Notes under the pieces: model-generated | The model's database searches: none | Told to the model about the DNA's origin: nothing | Seen by the model: only the letters and a program-made list of their open reading frames with translations | From: Palaemon carinicauda | Lineage: Eukaryota > Arthropoda > Malacostraca > Decapoda > Palaemonidae | NCBI RefSeq assembly: GCF_036898095.1 | Contig: NC_090739.1 | Coordinates: forward strand, 58,651,574-58,715,573 | DNA: 64,000 bases | Reading direction: 5' to 3' | Made by a program: the position numbers and the translations under genes | Part shown: in pieces, positions 45,519-58,542 of the stretch | How positions within the stretch are numbered: position 1 is the first letter of the stretch | How the letters are laid out: every line of letters starts with the position of its first letter

Positions 45519-47460
45519 TCATTGCTTGGATGATCCGGAGGGTTTGCCACCCTGACCACGTCCTCCTCTACCTCTTGAGGGGTTTCTTGAGCCTAATCTA
45601 GATCCTGTACCTTTTGGGCGAAAGGTAGTGGTATGCCTCTCAGAACTTGGGTTAAAGGCTGGTGACTGGACTACCAGCTGTTTAGGCACCACCTGGGAAA
45701 TGGTTTGCGGCTGAGCAACCATTTGGGGCATTGTGGTCATGGTTACCGTAGGATGTTGCACAGGTCGAGAAGGCAGTCTTGGCTTCTTCATCTTCCTCTT
45801 AGGGTAGGGACCAGCATCAGGGGAATATTTACTATTGGCAGTGATGCCCCACTTTTGGAGAAGATTCCTATTCTCCGTGGCGGCTTTGGCGACTACCTCT
45901 TGGACTGCTTCCTTTGGGAAGAGGTCCTTGCCCCAGATACATGAAGTGATCAACTTCCTGGGCTCGTGTGTGACCGTTGTGTTGACAAACACAAACTCTC
46001 TGCAGGCCCTCCTGGCCTTCACAAAAGCATACAAGTCCTTAACCAGAGTAGCCATGTTCATCTTGGCTAGGACTATATACATGTCTGGGGTGCTTGCAAT
46101 GCTGGCAAACATCTCCATGCAGTTCTGGAGGGAAAGAGAGGCGGCTAGTCTCTCTTTTGTCTCAGGAGAAAGTCCGACAGCTTTGGGAGGTTCTCATTGA
46201 ACTGCTGTCCTGCAATGTCCCCATCGAGCTTTGATACCGAGAAGGTTAGGTGGACCTCGTTCCAATCCTTCTCACCCATGGGCAATGCCAGAGACAATGG
46301 CCTACACTCCTCTAACGTAGGACATGGTTTGCCTACATCAACTGCCTTAAGCACACTGTGGAGAGCTTTCGACGATAAGGGGAAACCTCTGGATGAAGGA
46401 GCAAGGAAGGTAGGGTGCTTTTTGCTCAACGCCAAAACTTTAGAGTTTGTATAGCCTGCCTTCTTCAAGCTACTTTTGAAGAGAGCCTGTGCCTTGCCGT
46501 GGTAAAAAACCATGACCTCCTTGAGTTCCGTCTCTTCCTTAGACACCGGCTCACTCTTCAGACGGATGAAACATTCCAGGTAAGCCGAAAGGTTTGGCCA
46601 GAATTGAATGTCATCAAGGGGAATGGCCCCCATCTTCTCCGAGATGTAGAGTTTCCCATTCATCATGGGCATGAACTCTGCATACCTCTAGGGATTGGTT
46701 ACGGAGCATGGTGGCAGGTCAGACACTTTGGGATGCTTGTAGGACCCACAAGAAGCAACTACGCGGCTTGCTTCCCTGAATTCCTTCCTCATATCTATGT
46801 TTTCCTTTCGTTGAGTATCAACCAACTGCTGGATCTGGCCCATAATCGCTTGGCCCAGCTGGTCTGGTTGAGGGGTTAGAGCCGAAGGAGTTGACGGTAC
46901 AGGCGGAAATGCCGACACATACAGAAGAGGGTCCTCCGCTTCTGTCGACCCGAGATCTTCTTCCTCTCCAGGTGGTTGGGCCACCTCTTCTTCATGGTCT
47001 TCTTGAAGGAGACCCTTTTTGGTGTCCGAGGACATTTCTGACATCCTCTCCTGATAGATGTCCATGCCTTGTAGAGCCTTGTTGATGTCGGCCTCTATTG
47101 CAAGTTGTACGCAGGGAGGCCCGGGTCGTGTGTGAAGTATGACGGCATCAGCTGTAGCCTTAGGGAACAGCAGGCTTCTGATCATGCCGCTTGGTAGGTA
47201 CCGTCCCGGAGAGTTCTTCTGGAACCCTTGTACCCAATTCTGAATCGTTTCCCTCGCAGTATCCCTCAACTCCGTCGTCTTGGGATCGCCGAAACCCTTA
47301 GTCATCAAGGCCGAGCAGACGCTGCAATCCTTGGATCCTAGTATCTCAGGGTTTCAGTTGCAATGGAGCAGGGGGCATGAGACCTGCACATGTTGTGGCC
47401 ACAAAAGTCCTTGCTCTTGTGGTTACAGTACATAATGTCACATTTCACCTTGGACTCTTC
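45519..47460 (-). pseudogene. DIRS Gag-like protein, copy G (broken)
   Basis: GTG replaces the start ATG. There is a TAG in the RYWDP segment and a one-base loss just after it. TGG to TAG in NPWRYA near 46688 and a loss of about 14 bases near 46140 add further breaks. RG-rich tail ends at TGA 45519-45521. Confidence 0.8.
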
Positions 47461-48508
47461 CTGTTAAGAAAGAAAAAGGTGAAATGAGTATGGGGTAATT
47501 TATCACTCTGATAAATTAATTCATACATTAAACTTAGCACTTACTATTATCATTATAGCTTAGGATAGTAAGCTAGAAAGAAAATAGGAAAGACACATAT
47601 CTGTGTCTCCTGTCCAGGCAATTGCTGTTACCGCCCTCAATATTAACATTTAAGATTTCCTTATTAGGGAAATCTAGGGTGGAAGAGCTCTAAAACATAG
47701 AGCTGAAGTTAGTGTATATTAGCACTAACCCTCCCAAAATTGAAATATTAGTATTGTAGGGTAAAGATATTATGTTCTGATGGCCTATGGCTCATCAGAA
47801 TATTGAAGGAATACTTCAATTCATCATTATATAGCGGTCTCAACAATGGACTGAGAAAGGATACACAGAATGTGTTGGAAAACATACTACTGTATATTAT
47901 ATACTATAGTTTTCTAACTGCTGCATGTACTATACTGCAGAAATACTGGCTACTGTATAATCTTATACTATAGTTCTGCCGGCATGCTACCGGCTAGGCT
48001 AGTTCCTGATGGCACTATCCGACAGAGACAAAGCATGGAGAGAAGGGCTACCGTATCATTATAGTTTAGTACAATGACTAGGGTTGTAGGGACTACTGTC
48101 TCTACTGCCTTCTTCCAGCATGAGGATTCAAATGGAAGAGGGAGAATGTAATAATTCTAGCTTCCATCCAGCCACAGTATCTGTTGCCGGCTGCTCTGCC
48201 GGTTCCAGGGTTTGTGGATGGCAGTTCAAGAGAGGACTGAAGAATGCTCAAAGTTATAAGGGTCTCCCACTGGCAGCCGTCATGGCTGGCACAACCTTTC
48301 CCGGAGTCTTGCTTCCGTTAGGGGAAGGTTGAAGCGGCAATCAAGCCACTTTTGTAGGAGCCCGGCCGGCATCGTAATCCGTCCGGCAAGCGGGGAGATT
48401 GTAGAATACCAGCCATTGAAGTTGTGACGGCTAGGCCGGCGCTAAATGACAGAAAGGGGAAAGGAAAGGGTCTTATATTTTGCACTATCGGCAGCAAACA
48501 CAGAAACA
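47461..48508 (-). other. Partial leader of copy G with degraded intron
   Basis: Acceptor CAG at 47461-47463 remains, but the donor near 47600 reads ATATGT instead of GTATGT, so splicing at the usual place looks lost. No gene. Confidence 0.55.
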
Positions 48509-48525
48509 TAGTTTTTTGTGCTCAA

Positions 48526-48850
48526 GCCATGTCGTCCTGATGGTAGGTTCCTATAGGTAGTTTTCTAGGGGATATTTGGCTACAGTGATATTCCCAGAGA
48601 ATTAACCTTTAGGTCTCCAGAATTCTAACTCCTGGGGCGAATATCCTTAAAATTTCTCTCAAGGATATTGCATATATCAGGGGACGTATATCTTGATACG
48701 ACACATAGCAATCTTCACCCCGAATAGCATTTTCGCTTCGAGGGGGAAGAGTGGAAAAAATAGAAGGGGAGCCGTTATCAAGGTTACCCTTCCTCCCATA
48801 CTACTATTGAGTATCTAGATGGCGTTGTATCCAAGATGGCGCTCATTCCT
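48526..48850 (+). repeat. Inverted terminal repeat, 5' side of copy H
   Basis: Reverse complement of 56945-57274. Confidence 0.88.
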
Positions 48851-51313
48851 ATTTTTGTAGCGATTTCGCACGGTGGTGTTCCCTGTTAATCTAACGTTTT
48901 TGATCGCTTTTGTGTGGATTTATTATACATTCTTCAGCTTCTTTTGCTTCTGGAAAGTTGAGTATTTATTCTTTACAGCGTATAATTATTAGCTCCTGCT
49001 TCACAGTGAAATTAGAGTAATTTATTGTGTTAAGGAGCTAGGCCTGTCACCTTAGGCACCATGGGCGCTGTCATTTGTTATGCATGTAATATTTAGTTAG
49101 CAGAACGACTTTCCCGGTTGTAATAGCATTGATAAATTATTAAAGCTATTTAGGCACAATTATACTAGTGAAGATATATGTTTTATGCATAATTTCCTCT
49201 TCCTTTTGTTGATCGTATACGTTAGAGTTTCGGCGATTTAGGTAACTGAGATCTCATCATGCGCTAGGCTACCTAGCCTAGCCGCTGTAGTATACTTTCA
49301 GACATTATCCCTGTTTACCCTCATGTATCGTTTTATTGATTCAACGGGAGATAGTACATCTCCTAGAATTATATAACTCGATATTTGGCTCCTGTGGAGA
49401 TTTAAGGGTAATCCCTCCATCTCTCTGAGTGCCGCCGCAGGCGACAACCCTATATGGTCTTGCCATAGAGTAGTTCACTCCGGCTTGCCTAGGCTAGGGT
49501 TTTCTGTCTCCTACCTCTGCCGGCGAGATCCCGGCTTTGGTTTTCGACAGAACCTCAGAGTATTCAGTCTTGTTGCCGGCGGCAGAGCTACAGGGTGAGT
49601 AGTCACTCCCCTGCCGGCTTACAGCTGCCGGCATAGGCGGCTAAGCTTCCCTAGGCCGCAACTGAAGTGGTAGTATGATGCTGCCACCTTCTCCCCTGCG
49701 GTCTAGAAGACTAGTCCTGTGTCGGCAGACCCTAGGCTGAAGAATAGTATTCTTCTGACACCTAGGATGTCGCCGATACTGAAACCTTGTTTCTCTCTGG
49801 TGTGGAGGCGGCGGCAATTCTGCCGCCTTCTTCTACACTTGATAGATTCGGCAGACCCTAGGCTGAAGGATAGTTATTCTTCTGCCGCCTAGGATGGCAC
49901 CGATACTGAAACATTATTTCATTCTTGTGTGGAAGTGGCGGCAATCCAGCCGCCTTCTTCCACACTGAATACAGGACCCTTTTCCCTCCCCTCTGTCCTT
50001 TAGTGATGACTTAGCCATCGCAATCCTGTGGTGTTTGTCCTGCAATCTCACCGCTTGCCGGGTGGGTTGCTGGGCCGGCCGGGCTCCTACGTAAGCAGCT
50101 GTTTAGTCACTCAGTCTTTCCCTTATGGACACAAGTATCCGGGAAGATTGTGCCGGCTATGACAGCTGCCGGTGGGAGACCCTTCTGCTGCTGAAGGTTC
50201 TTCCGTCCTCCCTTGGACTACCATGCACAGTCCTGAAACCGGCTATGCCGGCAATGGATCCTGCGGCTGGATGGAAGCCTGAATGATACATTCTCCCCTT
50301 CCATTTGAACCCTCTTTCTGGAGGAAGGCAGTAAAATTATATACTTACACCGTTATTTAATGTAAACATACATTTTAATAAGGCAGCCCTTCACTCCATG
50401 CTTTTCTCTTTCTCTCAGCTAGTGCCGCCAGATACTAACCCAGCCGGCAGCATGTCGGCTTGGCCGGTGCCGCCAGGTACTAGCCCTGTTGGCACCATGC
50501 CGGCTGAACTATAGTATATGATTATACAGTAGCCAGTATATTTGCAGTATAATATATACTGAAGATAGAAAACTAGTGTAAATATTATACAGTAGTTATT
50601 TTCTAACATATCTTGTGTGTCCCTGCACAGTCTTTAGTTGAGACCAATCCTATATTGAAAGAATAGAATTCCTTCAATACTCTGATTAGAAATCAGTTTA
50701 CAACTTACCCTACAATATTAAATAGCTTAGAAGGGACATTGGTAGTACACTTTTCTACCCTTAGAGGTTAGAACCCTTCTTCTTGAGTTTTCCCTGATCA
50801 GGAAACTCTATAGTCTTAATATTGGAAGGGGAGGTCACAGCAATTGGTTGGGAGGTATACACAAGTATGTGTCTTTTCTAATTTCTAGTCCAGCCGTCGA
50901 AATGCCGGCCGGATTGTGCCGTCAGGTGTTAGCCATGCTGGCAACACACCGGTTGAACTACAGTATATGATTATACAGTAGCCAGTATATTTGCAATATA
51001 GTATATACTGCAAACAGAAAACTATAGTATTTATTATACAGTAGTTAATTTCCTACATACCTTGTGTACCCTTGTACAGTCTTTTGCTGAGACCGAACCT
51101 ATATTGAAAGAATAGAATTCCTTCAATACTCTGATTGGAAATCAGTTAATACTTACCCCACAATATTAAATAATTAGAAGGGTCAGTGGCAGTGTACACT
51201 TTTTCTATCCCTAGGGGTTAGAACCCTTCTCTTTCGAGTTGCCCTGATAAAGGAAACTCTTTATCTTTAATATTGGGGAGAGGTTACAGCAACTGGCTGG
51301 GAGGGATACACAA
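48851..51313 (+). other. Leader of copy H
   Basis: Collinear with copy F. Three CTAGGCTGAA..ATTCTTCTG blocks at 49730-49895 and CCGGC words throughout. No gene supported. Confidence 0.6.
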
Positions 51314-51335
51314 GTATGTGTCTTTCCCTATTTCC
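50450..51335 (+). repeat. Tandem duplication in copy H leader
   Basis: Two units offset by about 449 bp (anchors at 50512 and 50961), each ending in ACACAAGTATGTGTC. The same duplication is present in copy F. Confidence 0.8.
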
Positions 51336-51442
51336 TTCTAGCTTACTATCCTAATCTATATTGATTAAAATATGAATAATTGGATATCTGTTTATCATGT
51401 GAGATAAACAATCATACTCATTTTATTTTCCTTTCTTTACAG
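51314..51442 (+). other. Leader intron, copy H
   Basis: Donor CACAA|GTATGTG, acceptor TTTCTTTACAG|GAGGAA, 129 bp. Confidence 0.68.
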
Positions 51443-51454
51443 GAGGAACCCCAA

Positions 51455-53239
51455 ATGAAATGCAATGTGATCTTCTGCAACCATAAGAGTAGGAACTTCT
51501 ACGGTCACAAAGCGTGCAGGTCTCATGCCCCCTGCACCATCATTACCGAATCCCTGCAATATTGGGACCCCAAGTCTGCAATATCTGCCGGACCTTGGTG
51601 ACTGAAGGTTTCGACGACCCCAAGTCAACGGAGTCGAGGGATTCGGCACGTGAAAAGCTGCGCAAGTGGGTGAGAGGGTTCCAGAAGAACTCTCCGGGAC
51701 CATAACTACCTAACGATAGGATGCATAGCTTACTGTTCCTGAAAGCAGGTAGTAAAATGGTTGTGCCCCAAGCACAACTTGGACCTCCCTGCGTCCAGAT
51801 TGCCATCGAGACAGATGTCAGGGAGGCGTTGCAAAGTATGGACATCCACCAGGAGGTAAGGAAGTCTTAAGTGTCTATGGACAGTGAAAAGGATCTATTA
51901 AAGGATCATCCCGAGGAGGAGTCTACTCTACCTCTGGAAGAAGATGATTTCGAGTCGGAGTTCCTTCCGTCTGTGCCGGCACCGGAGCCGTTACCCTCGA
52001 CGTCTTCACCTTCTACCCCTCCATTGGACAACATGAGCCAGGCACTGGCCCATCTTACGGATTTAATGGAGAACATTCGCAAACGAGGCAAAGGAAGGGA
52101 AGCGAAATTCAAGAGAGAACTCCATGAAGCTCCACTTGTCGCCTCCCGAGGGTCATACAAGCGACCCAAAGGCCAAGACCTCCCGACCTGATCCAAAACC
52201 AATCCCTGGTGGTATGCAGAGTTTATGCCGATTTTGAACGGCAAACTCTACATCTCAGAGAAGATTGGAGCTGTCCCCTTAGACAACATCCAGTTTTGGC
52301 CAAGCTTTAATGCTTACCCTGATTGCTTCATTCGACTGAAGCATGAACCAATGTCAAAAGAGGAGACGGAATCGAAGGAGGTCATGGTTTTCGACCACGA
52401 TAAGGCACAGGCTCTCTTGCCAAGCAGCCTGAGAAAGGCGGGCTATTCGGTGTCAAAAGTGTTCGCCTTGAGCAAGAAACTCCCTACCTTTCTTGCTCCT
52501 GCTTCAATAGCCCTCCCCTTTATGTTGAAGGCATTTAAATCTGTTGCCAAGGCAGTGGAGGCAGGCAAACCATACCCTGCACTAGAGGAGTGCAGTCCTC
52601 TATCGTTAGCCTTGCCCATGCAGGAGAAGGAATGGAAGGAAGTCTACCTAACCTTCTCAGTAGGGAAACTGGACGCGGACGTCGCTGGATGACAGTTTAG
52701 CGAGAATCTCCCTAAACTTTCTGACTTTCTCTTGTGCAAGGAACAAGAGACAAAGGAGAGACATACGGCCTCCTTATCCCTACAAAACTGCATAGAGATG
52801 TGTGCAGGCCAACGAAGTACCCCAGACATACTCATGGTCCTGGCCAAAATGCATATGGCCACCCTAGTAAAGGACCTGTATGCTTTCATGAAGGCTAGGA
52901 GAGCCTGTAGACTAGAGTTCGTGTTCGCTGCTGTAACAGTGAAACATGAACCCAAGAAGCTTATATCTTCTAACATCTTGGGTAAAGACCTCTTTCCGAA
53001 CGAAGTAGTCAAAAAGGTAGCCGAGAAATCTATCACAGAGAATAGGAACCTTCTCCAGAAGTGGGGCATTTCTTCAAAGAGGAAGTCTTCCCCGGATGTG
53101 GGTCCCCAACCTAAAAGGAAAACGAAGAAGTCTGGACTTTCCTCTCGGCCTGCTCAACAGCATCCCACGGTTATTATGACTGCCATGCCCCAAGTAGGCG
53201 GTCGAGGAGGTAAACCCTTCATTCAATTGATGCAAGGAG
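51455..53239 (+). pseudogene. DIRS Gag-like protein, copy H (broken)
   Basis: ATG 51455. Same Cys/His spacing as copy E. One C is lost from a run near 51566, shifting the frame inside the Cys/His domain. Stops follow at the PYLP segment (TAC to TAA), near 51868, at 52189-52191 and 52690-52692. Most of the Gln-rich and RG-rich tail is deleted (PQVGGRGGKP joins directly), and the gag stop itself is gone. Confidence 0.82.
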
Positions 53240-55042
53240 ATGCTTCCGGTAGGAGGGAGGCTCCAACAATTTCAGGATCGTTGAACCTTCGATCCTTGGA
53301 CCCACAGCCTAATCAAGATTGGACTTGTATGGAAACGGAACAAGTCTCCACCATCATTTCCTCAATTCTTCCGACACTACAACCCTGTATTAGAAGAATA
53401 TACCCTATAGCTCTTGAGCATACAGGTTATAAGGAAAGCAAAGTCCATCAAATTCCAGGGAAGGCTGTTTTGTGTTCTCAAGAAGGACTCAGAAAAACTC
53501 AACAAGTTCATAAAAAACAGCAAGTTCAGGATGTTAATCCTTCAACACACAAGGACCCTGTTACAAAAAGGGACGTTCACAGTCTCGATAGACCTGACAA
53601 ATGCCTATTGGCACCTTCTAGTCAGTCGCCCCCTCTCCTCCTACCCAGGATTCAAGTTACAGAAGATAAAGTATGTTCTAAGAGCTATACCCTTCGGACT
53701 AAACATAGTCCCAAGTATCTTCATGAAACTTGCAGATGCAGTCGTGCAACAGCTACGCCTAGAAGTTGTTCAGGTAACGGAGTACCTGGACGACTGGCTG
53801 GTGCGGGCAGCATCCAAAACGGCTTGTCTGCAAGCATCCAAAGAAGTAACCCAGTTCCTGGAACATCTGGGATGCAAAATCAACTTCAAGAAGTCTCGAC
53901 TTTCTCCAGGTCAAGGGTTTCAATGGCTGGAAAACCATTGGTACCTGAGGTCACATCGTCTCTCCATTCCCTCAGGGAAGAGGAGGGAGATTGCAAAGTC
54001 TGTCAAGAGACTACTGTAATCCGACAGGATTTCAAGACGCCAACAGGAAAGAGTACTGGGCTCTCTCCAGTTCGCAGCAGTAACAGACCCAGTGCTAAGA
54101 GCACAGCTGAAACATACGTCAGGAGTCTGGAGAAAATACGCATCAAACGCTCGAAGAGATCTAAAGTGACCGATAGCGGCCTTACTTCGATCACTTCTCA
54201 ACCCATGGTCGAAGGCCAAGAGCCTAATGAGGACCGTGCCCTTGCAACCACCTCTGCCGTTGATGACCATCCACATTGATGCCTTGACAGAAGAATGGGG
54301 AGTTCACTCCCATCAAAGGGAAATCCAAAGGACTTGGTCATCTCTGTTCAAGGCCTTTCTCATCAACATTTTGGAAGCCATGGCAGTCCTCTTGACGTTG
54401 GGAAAACTCTTCCCTCGCAGATCAGTCCTCATTGGGCTGATCTTGGACAGCGAAGTGATAGTGAGATGTCTGAACCGACAAGGCTCGAGATCGTCCCATA
54501 TAATTCATGTGATATTAGCCCTCCTTTGTCTAGAGAGATGGCACCTATCAGCAGTTCACTTACAATGGATCCGCAATGTGACAGCGGATGCTCTATTCAG
54601 GCTCAAGCCAATAGAGTCAGAATGGTCCACAGACGCAGACTCATTCTCTTCCCTCTTGGAACAAGTCCTGGAACTTCAGATCGACCTCTTCGCAACGAGC
54701 GACATCAAGAAACTACCTCGATATGTAGCCCCATACGAGGACCCTCTAGAGGAGATAACGGACGCCATGTCCCTAGTTTGGAACGAATGGACCCGGAATT
54801 TCCTGTTCCTTCCATCCAATCTCCTGCTGAAGGTCCTCAACAAGCTGAGATCCTTCCAGGGAATGGCAGCTCTAATGGCCCCCAAGTGGCCCAGGAACAA
54901 CTGGTTCCCTCTAATGATGGAACTGAGGCTGAGGCTGGTCCTTGTACCAAACCCAGCACTATCTCAACGGGTTCAGAAGTCAACTGTCTTCGCTTCATCA
55001 CAAAGAACCCAAAACCTTCATTTCATGATTTTCTCGCCCTAG
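53240..55042 (+). pseudogene. DIRS RT-RNase H-Dam-like polyprotein, copy H (broken)
   Basis: ATG 53240 matches the start used in B, C and D. TGG to TGA lies in the DRWTFD segment, and about 30 bases are missing after KKDSEKL. YLDDWL is intact. AAA to TAA at 54017-54019. RNase H reads HIDALTEEWG in place of HTDASTEGWGG, keeping the Asp; LEAMAV, LILDSEV and VTADALFR remain. Dam-like tail FLPSNLLLKVL is open to 55042. Confidence 0.86.
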
Positions 55043-55989
55043 CGGTTAAGAAAAGATTTGGGATCTCAAAAGGCAGTATAGACTTCTTAGAAGAATACAA
55101 GCTTAAGTCAACTAGATGACAATATGAATCGTCTTGGAAAAAGTGGGTGGCTTTTGTTAAAGCAAAAGGACTGAAAAAAATTTCAATAGACTTCTGTCTG
55201 TCCTTCTTTATCCATCTCCATAAACAAGGTCTGGCAGCCAACACAATAACTACGTGCAAGTCAGCCCTGACTAGACCTCTTCTATACGCCTTTCAAGTGG
55301 ACCTGACGGACGAAATCTTTAACAAGATCCCGAAGGCATGCGCTAGACTTAGGCCTGCAGCTCCTCCGAAGCCCATTTCATGGTCTTTGGACAAGGTCCT
55401 ATATTATGCTTCATCTGTGAACAATGAAGATTGTTCTCTCAAGGATCTAGCCCAGAAGGTTATTTTCCTGTTCGCTATAGCCTCAGGGCCTAGAGTTAGT
55501 GAAATAGTAGCCCTATCAAGAAATGAGTGCCACATTCAGTTCACAGAAGTGGGAGAACTGAATCTCTTTCCTGATCCAGACTTTCTCGCCAAGAACGAGT
55601 TACCCACTAAGAGATGGGGTCCCTGGAGAATCTGCCCTCTGAAGGAAGATGTCTCTCTATGTCCAGTAGAGTGTCTAAAGGTCTATCTTCGTAGAACTTC
55701 AGACTTCAGGGGAGGAGAAACTTCAGGACCAAACTTACCCCTAAAACAACTGAGGGTAAAGCTCACCTACATCATTCGCAGAGCGGATCCTGACAGTACA
55801 CCCGCAGGTCATGATCCGAGAAAAATTGCTTCATCACTGAACTTTTTCCAGTATATGGACTTTGAGCGTCTTCGCTCATATACTGGATGGAAATCATCCA
55901 GAGTGTTCTACAAACACTACGCAAAGCAAGTCCACAAACTGAAGCATTATGTGGTGGTGGCAAGTAATGTATTAAAACCTGTCGTCTAG
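54880..55989 (+). pseudogene. DIRS tyrosine recombinase, copy H (one stop)
   Basis: Only one lesion seen: AGA to TGA at 55117-55119 in the KSTRRQYESSW segment. The 280 codons from 55147 to 55989 are open and hold box I (GPRVSEIVAL), HDPRK and FYKHYAKQ. The segment after FRGG is shortened by four or five residues relative to copy E (QLFK missing). Confidence 0.87.
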
Positions 55990-56769
55990 TGCTGCGATTA
56001 ACCGTTAATTGATTGGGACTATCAATTAGGGTGAAAAGGTGCTGACACTTCCAGTGCAATACCTTTTAAGTGAGTGTCACCATGCTGACACTTAAGACTG
56101 TTCAAAATCTCAGGCGTGGAATTATACAGATAACACTTGTGCTGTGTGTACATAGTACACAGTGTTGATAGTATACAACATTTACAAAATTATATTGGGA
56201 AAATTTATCAAAATTTTAAATTTTAGAGTGGCACTCATCATTTCTTCCTTTTCAGGGAGAAAAATATTTTCTGCATACGTTGTATGTAATTCCCTTAACA
56301 CGTTACTCTCGTTACAATCGTTATTCCATTTGGTCATTTATTCGAAATAAATATCTATTAGAGTGTAATTGCGTCCTATTTTGCGCTGCAATTAGCACAT
56401 TAAATATGCCAGAGTTCTCTTACTTATTTATTTACGTAAACCTCATATTATTGTATGCTTACAAACAATGGATATAGCTGACACTTAGTTGTTCCGACAA
56501 TATATACAAACCGTGAGTCCTTTTGTGGATACTTATGTATGTTCATACAATATATGCAAACTTTGAGACCCCTTTTCTACTGTCTAGTATGACTCTTCCC
56601 TGCAGGGGGCAGGAAGCACTAACATTGTCTATGATTAGTGGTAATGACGGATAACGGTAACGTCATTTGTCTCCATGGTCCGGAAGACCATAGAAAAAAT
56701 TGTCCCAAGGTTAAGGCACCTATGAAAATCCACAGATACAGTACTTTCTAGAAATTCTCTGGTAAACTT
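55990..56769 (+). other. 3' UTR of copy H
   Basis: AT-rich, with AATAAA near 56347 followed by GTGTAATTGCGTCCTATTTT. The CTGCAGGGGGCAGGAAGC block recurs near 56602. Confidence 0.65.
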
Positions 56770-56861
56770 CCATCAGGACGACATGGCTTGAGCCCAAAAA
56801 ACGGATTTTGAGCAAAGCGGAAAATCTATTTTTGGGTGAGATAGCCATGTGGTCCTGATGG
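56770..56861. repeat. ICR hairpin, copy H
   Basis: A 92 bp palindrome; right arm has one arm-breaking change (ATGTGGTCC for ATGTCGTCC). Confidence 0.78.
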
Positions 56862-56944
56862 ACCCGCCCTCCTTTTCTATAGAAAAGGCTTTGGCAGGAT
56901 CCCTCCCGAAACTACTATATCTGTAGCACCATACTCAATGCTAC

Positions 56945-57274
56945 AAGGAATGAGTGCCATCTTGGATACAGCGCCATCTAGATACTCAATAGTAGTATGG
57001 GAGGAAGGGTAACCTTGATAACGGCTCCCTCCCCTTCTATTTTTGCCACTCTTCCCCCTCTTAGCGAAAACGCTATTTAGGGTGAAGATTGCTATGTGTC
57101 GTATCAAGATATACGTCCCCTGATATATGCGATATCCTTAAGAGAAATTTTAAGGATATTCGTGCCAGGAGTTAGAATTCTGGAGACCTAAAGGTTAATT
57201 CTCTGGGAATATCACTATAGCCAAATATCCCTTAGAAAGCCACCTATAGGAACCTTCCATCAGGACGACATGGC
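56945..57274 (+). repeat. Inverted terminal repeat, 3' side of copy H
   Basis: Pairs with 48526-48850; ends CCATCAGGACGACATGGC. Confidence 0.88.
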
Positions 57275-57320
57275 TATCTAACCCAAAAATAGATTTGATT
57301 TTTCGCTTCGCTCAAAATCC

Positions 57321-58542
57321 ATTCTATACCGGCGCCATCTTGGGCGGTAGAGGAATAACGATTCCTCAGCCTAAGACTTTGCGGGATATAAAACATGTCT
57401 TCTAGACCACAAGGGAGAAGGTGGCGGCAATTGTACTACCACATTCGGTTATGGACTAGAGAAGCCGGGCTTCCTATGCCTGCAACTGTGAACTGGTAGG
57501 GGAATGACTTGTCCCCTATCAGTAGAGTTGCCGGCAATAAGACTGAATACTCTGAATTACTGTCGTAATTCAAAGCCGAGATACTCACCAGCAAAGAGGG
57601 AAGACAGAAACACTATCCCAGTCAAGCCGGAGTACACTACTCTATGGCAAGACCTAAATAGGGTTGTCGCCTAATGGCGGCACTCCGAGGGAAGGAAGGG
57701 TTTATCCTTAAATCTCTAAAAGAGACGAGTATCAAATTATACTAGTAATTCTAGGAGATATGCTATCTCCGACTGAATTGATAAAACGATACAAGAGGAT
57801 AAACGGGGATAACTAAAACGCATTAGGCTAGCCTAACTCGAGTCGGGATCTCGGCTACGCATGATCTTATCTTCACTAGTATAATTGGCCTAAATAGCTA
57901 TAATTCATTAAAGCTACATACTGGGGATGTTATACTACTAACTAAATAAAGCATTTATGTCGTACGACAGCATCCAAAATGGCCGCCTCCGGTGATGGCT
58001 AAACACATAAATTATGCTAATTTAACTGTGAGAAGGGAGCTAAAAATTATACACAGGAAAGATTAAATACTCAACTTTGCAGAGGATGAAGATGCTAGAG
58101 AATGCATGGTAATAATCCAGGAATTTTAACAAAAAACCGAGAGCGAGCGGGAAATACACCGTGCTTAATTAGCTACTATTAAAGGAATGAGTTGCCATGT
58201 TTGGCTCTGTAGTAGTACGGGAAGGGGATCCACCGGGTAACCTTGATGACGGCTCCCCTTCATTTTCGCCACTCTTCCCCCTCAGAGCGAAAACTCTATT
58301 CGTGGTGAAGATTGCCATGTGTCGTATCAAGATATACGTCCCCTGATATTATGCGATATCCTTAAGGAAAATTTTAAGGATACGGGCGCCAGGAGTTAGA
58401 ATTCTGGAGACTTATGGTGAATTCTCTGGGAGTATCACTGTAACCAAATATCCCTTAGAAAGCTGTCTATAGGAAGCTTCCATCAGGACGACATGGCCAT
58501 CTCACCCAAAAATAGATCTTTCGCTTTGCTTCAAAATCCGTT
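57321..58542 (-). mobile_element. DIRS 5' end fragment J
   Basis: Minus-strand terminal repeat (about 58195-58497) plus the start of a leader resembling F and H, cut off at 57320 by copy H. Ends at the outer terminus AAAATCCGTT. No coding sequence. Confidence 0.8.

Larger units (their letters stand above)
44685..48508 (-). mobile_element. DIRS1-like retrotransposon, copy G, 3' and 5' truncated
   Basis: Minus-strand copy with leader, gag and the first part of RT only. RNase H, YR, 3' UTR and both terminal repeats are missing. The 5' leader stops where copy H begins. Confidence 0.85.
48509..57320 (+). mobile_element. DIRS1-like retrotransposon, copy H, full length
   Basis: About 8.8 kb. Terminal repeats 48526-48850 and 56945-57274 pair, including a CAAGATGGCGCTCATTCCT segment. 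Subfamily of C, F and G. The 3' end carries the AAAATCC terminal tail and abuts fragment J. Confidence 0.9.
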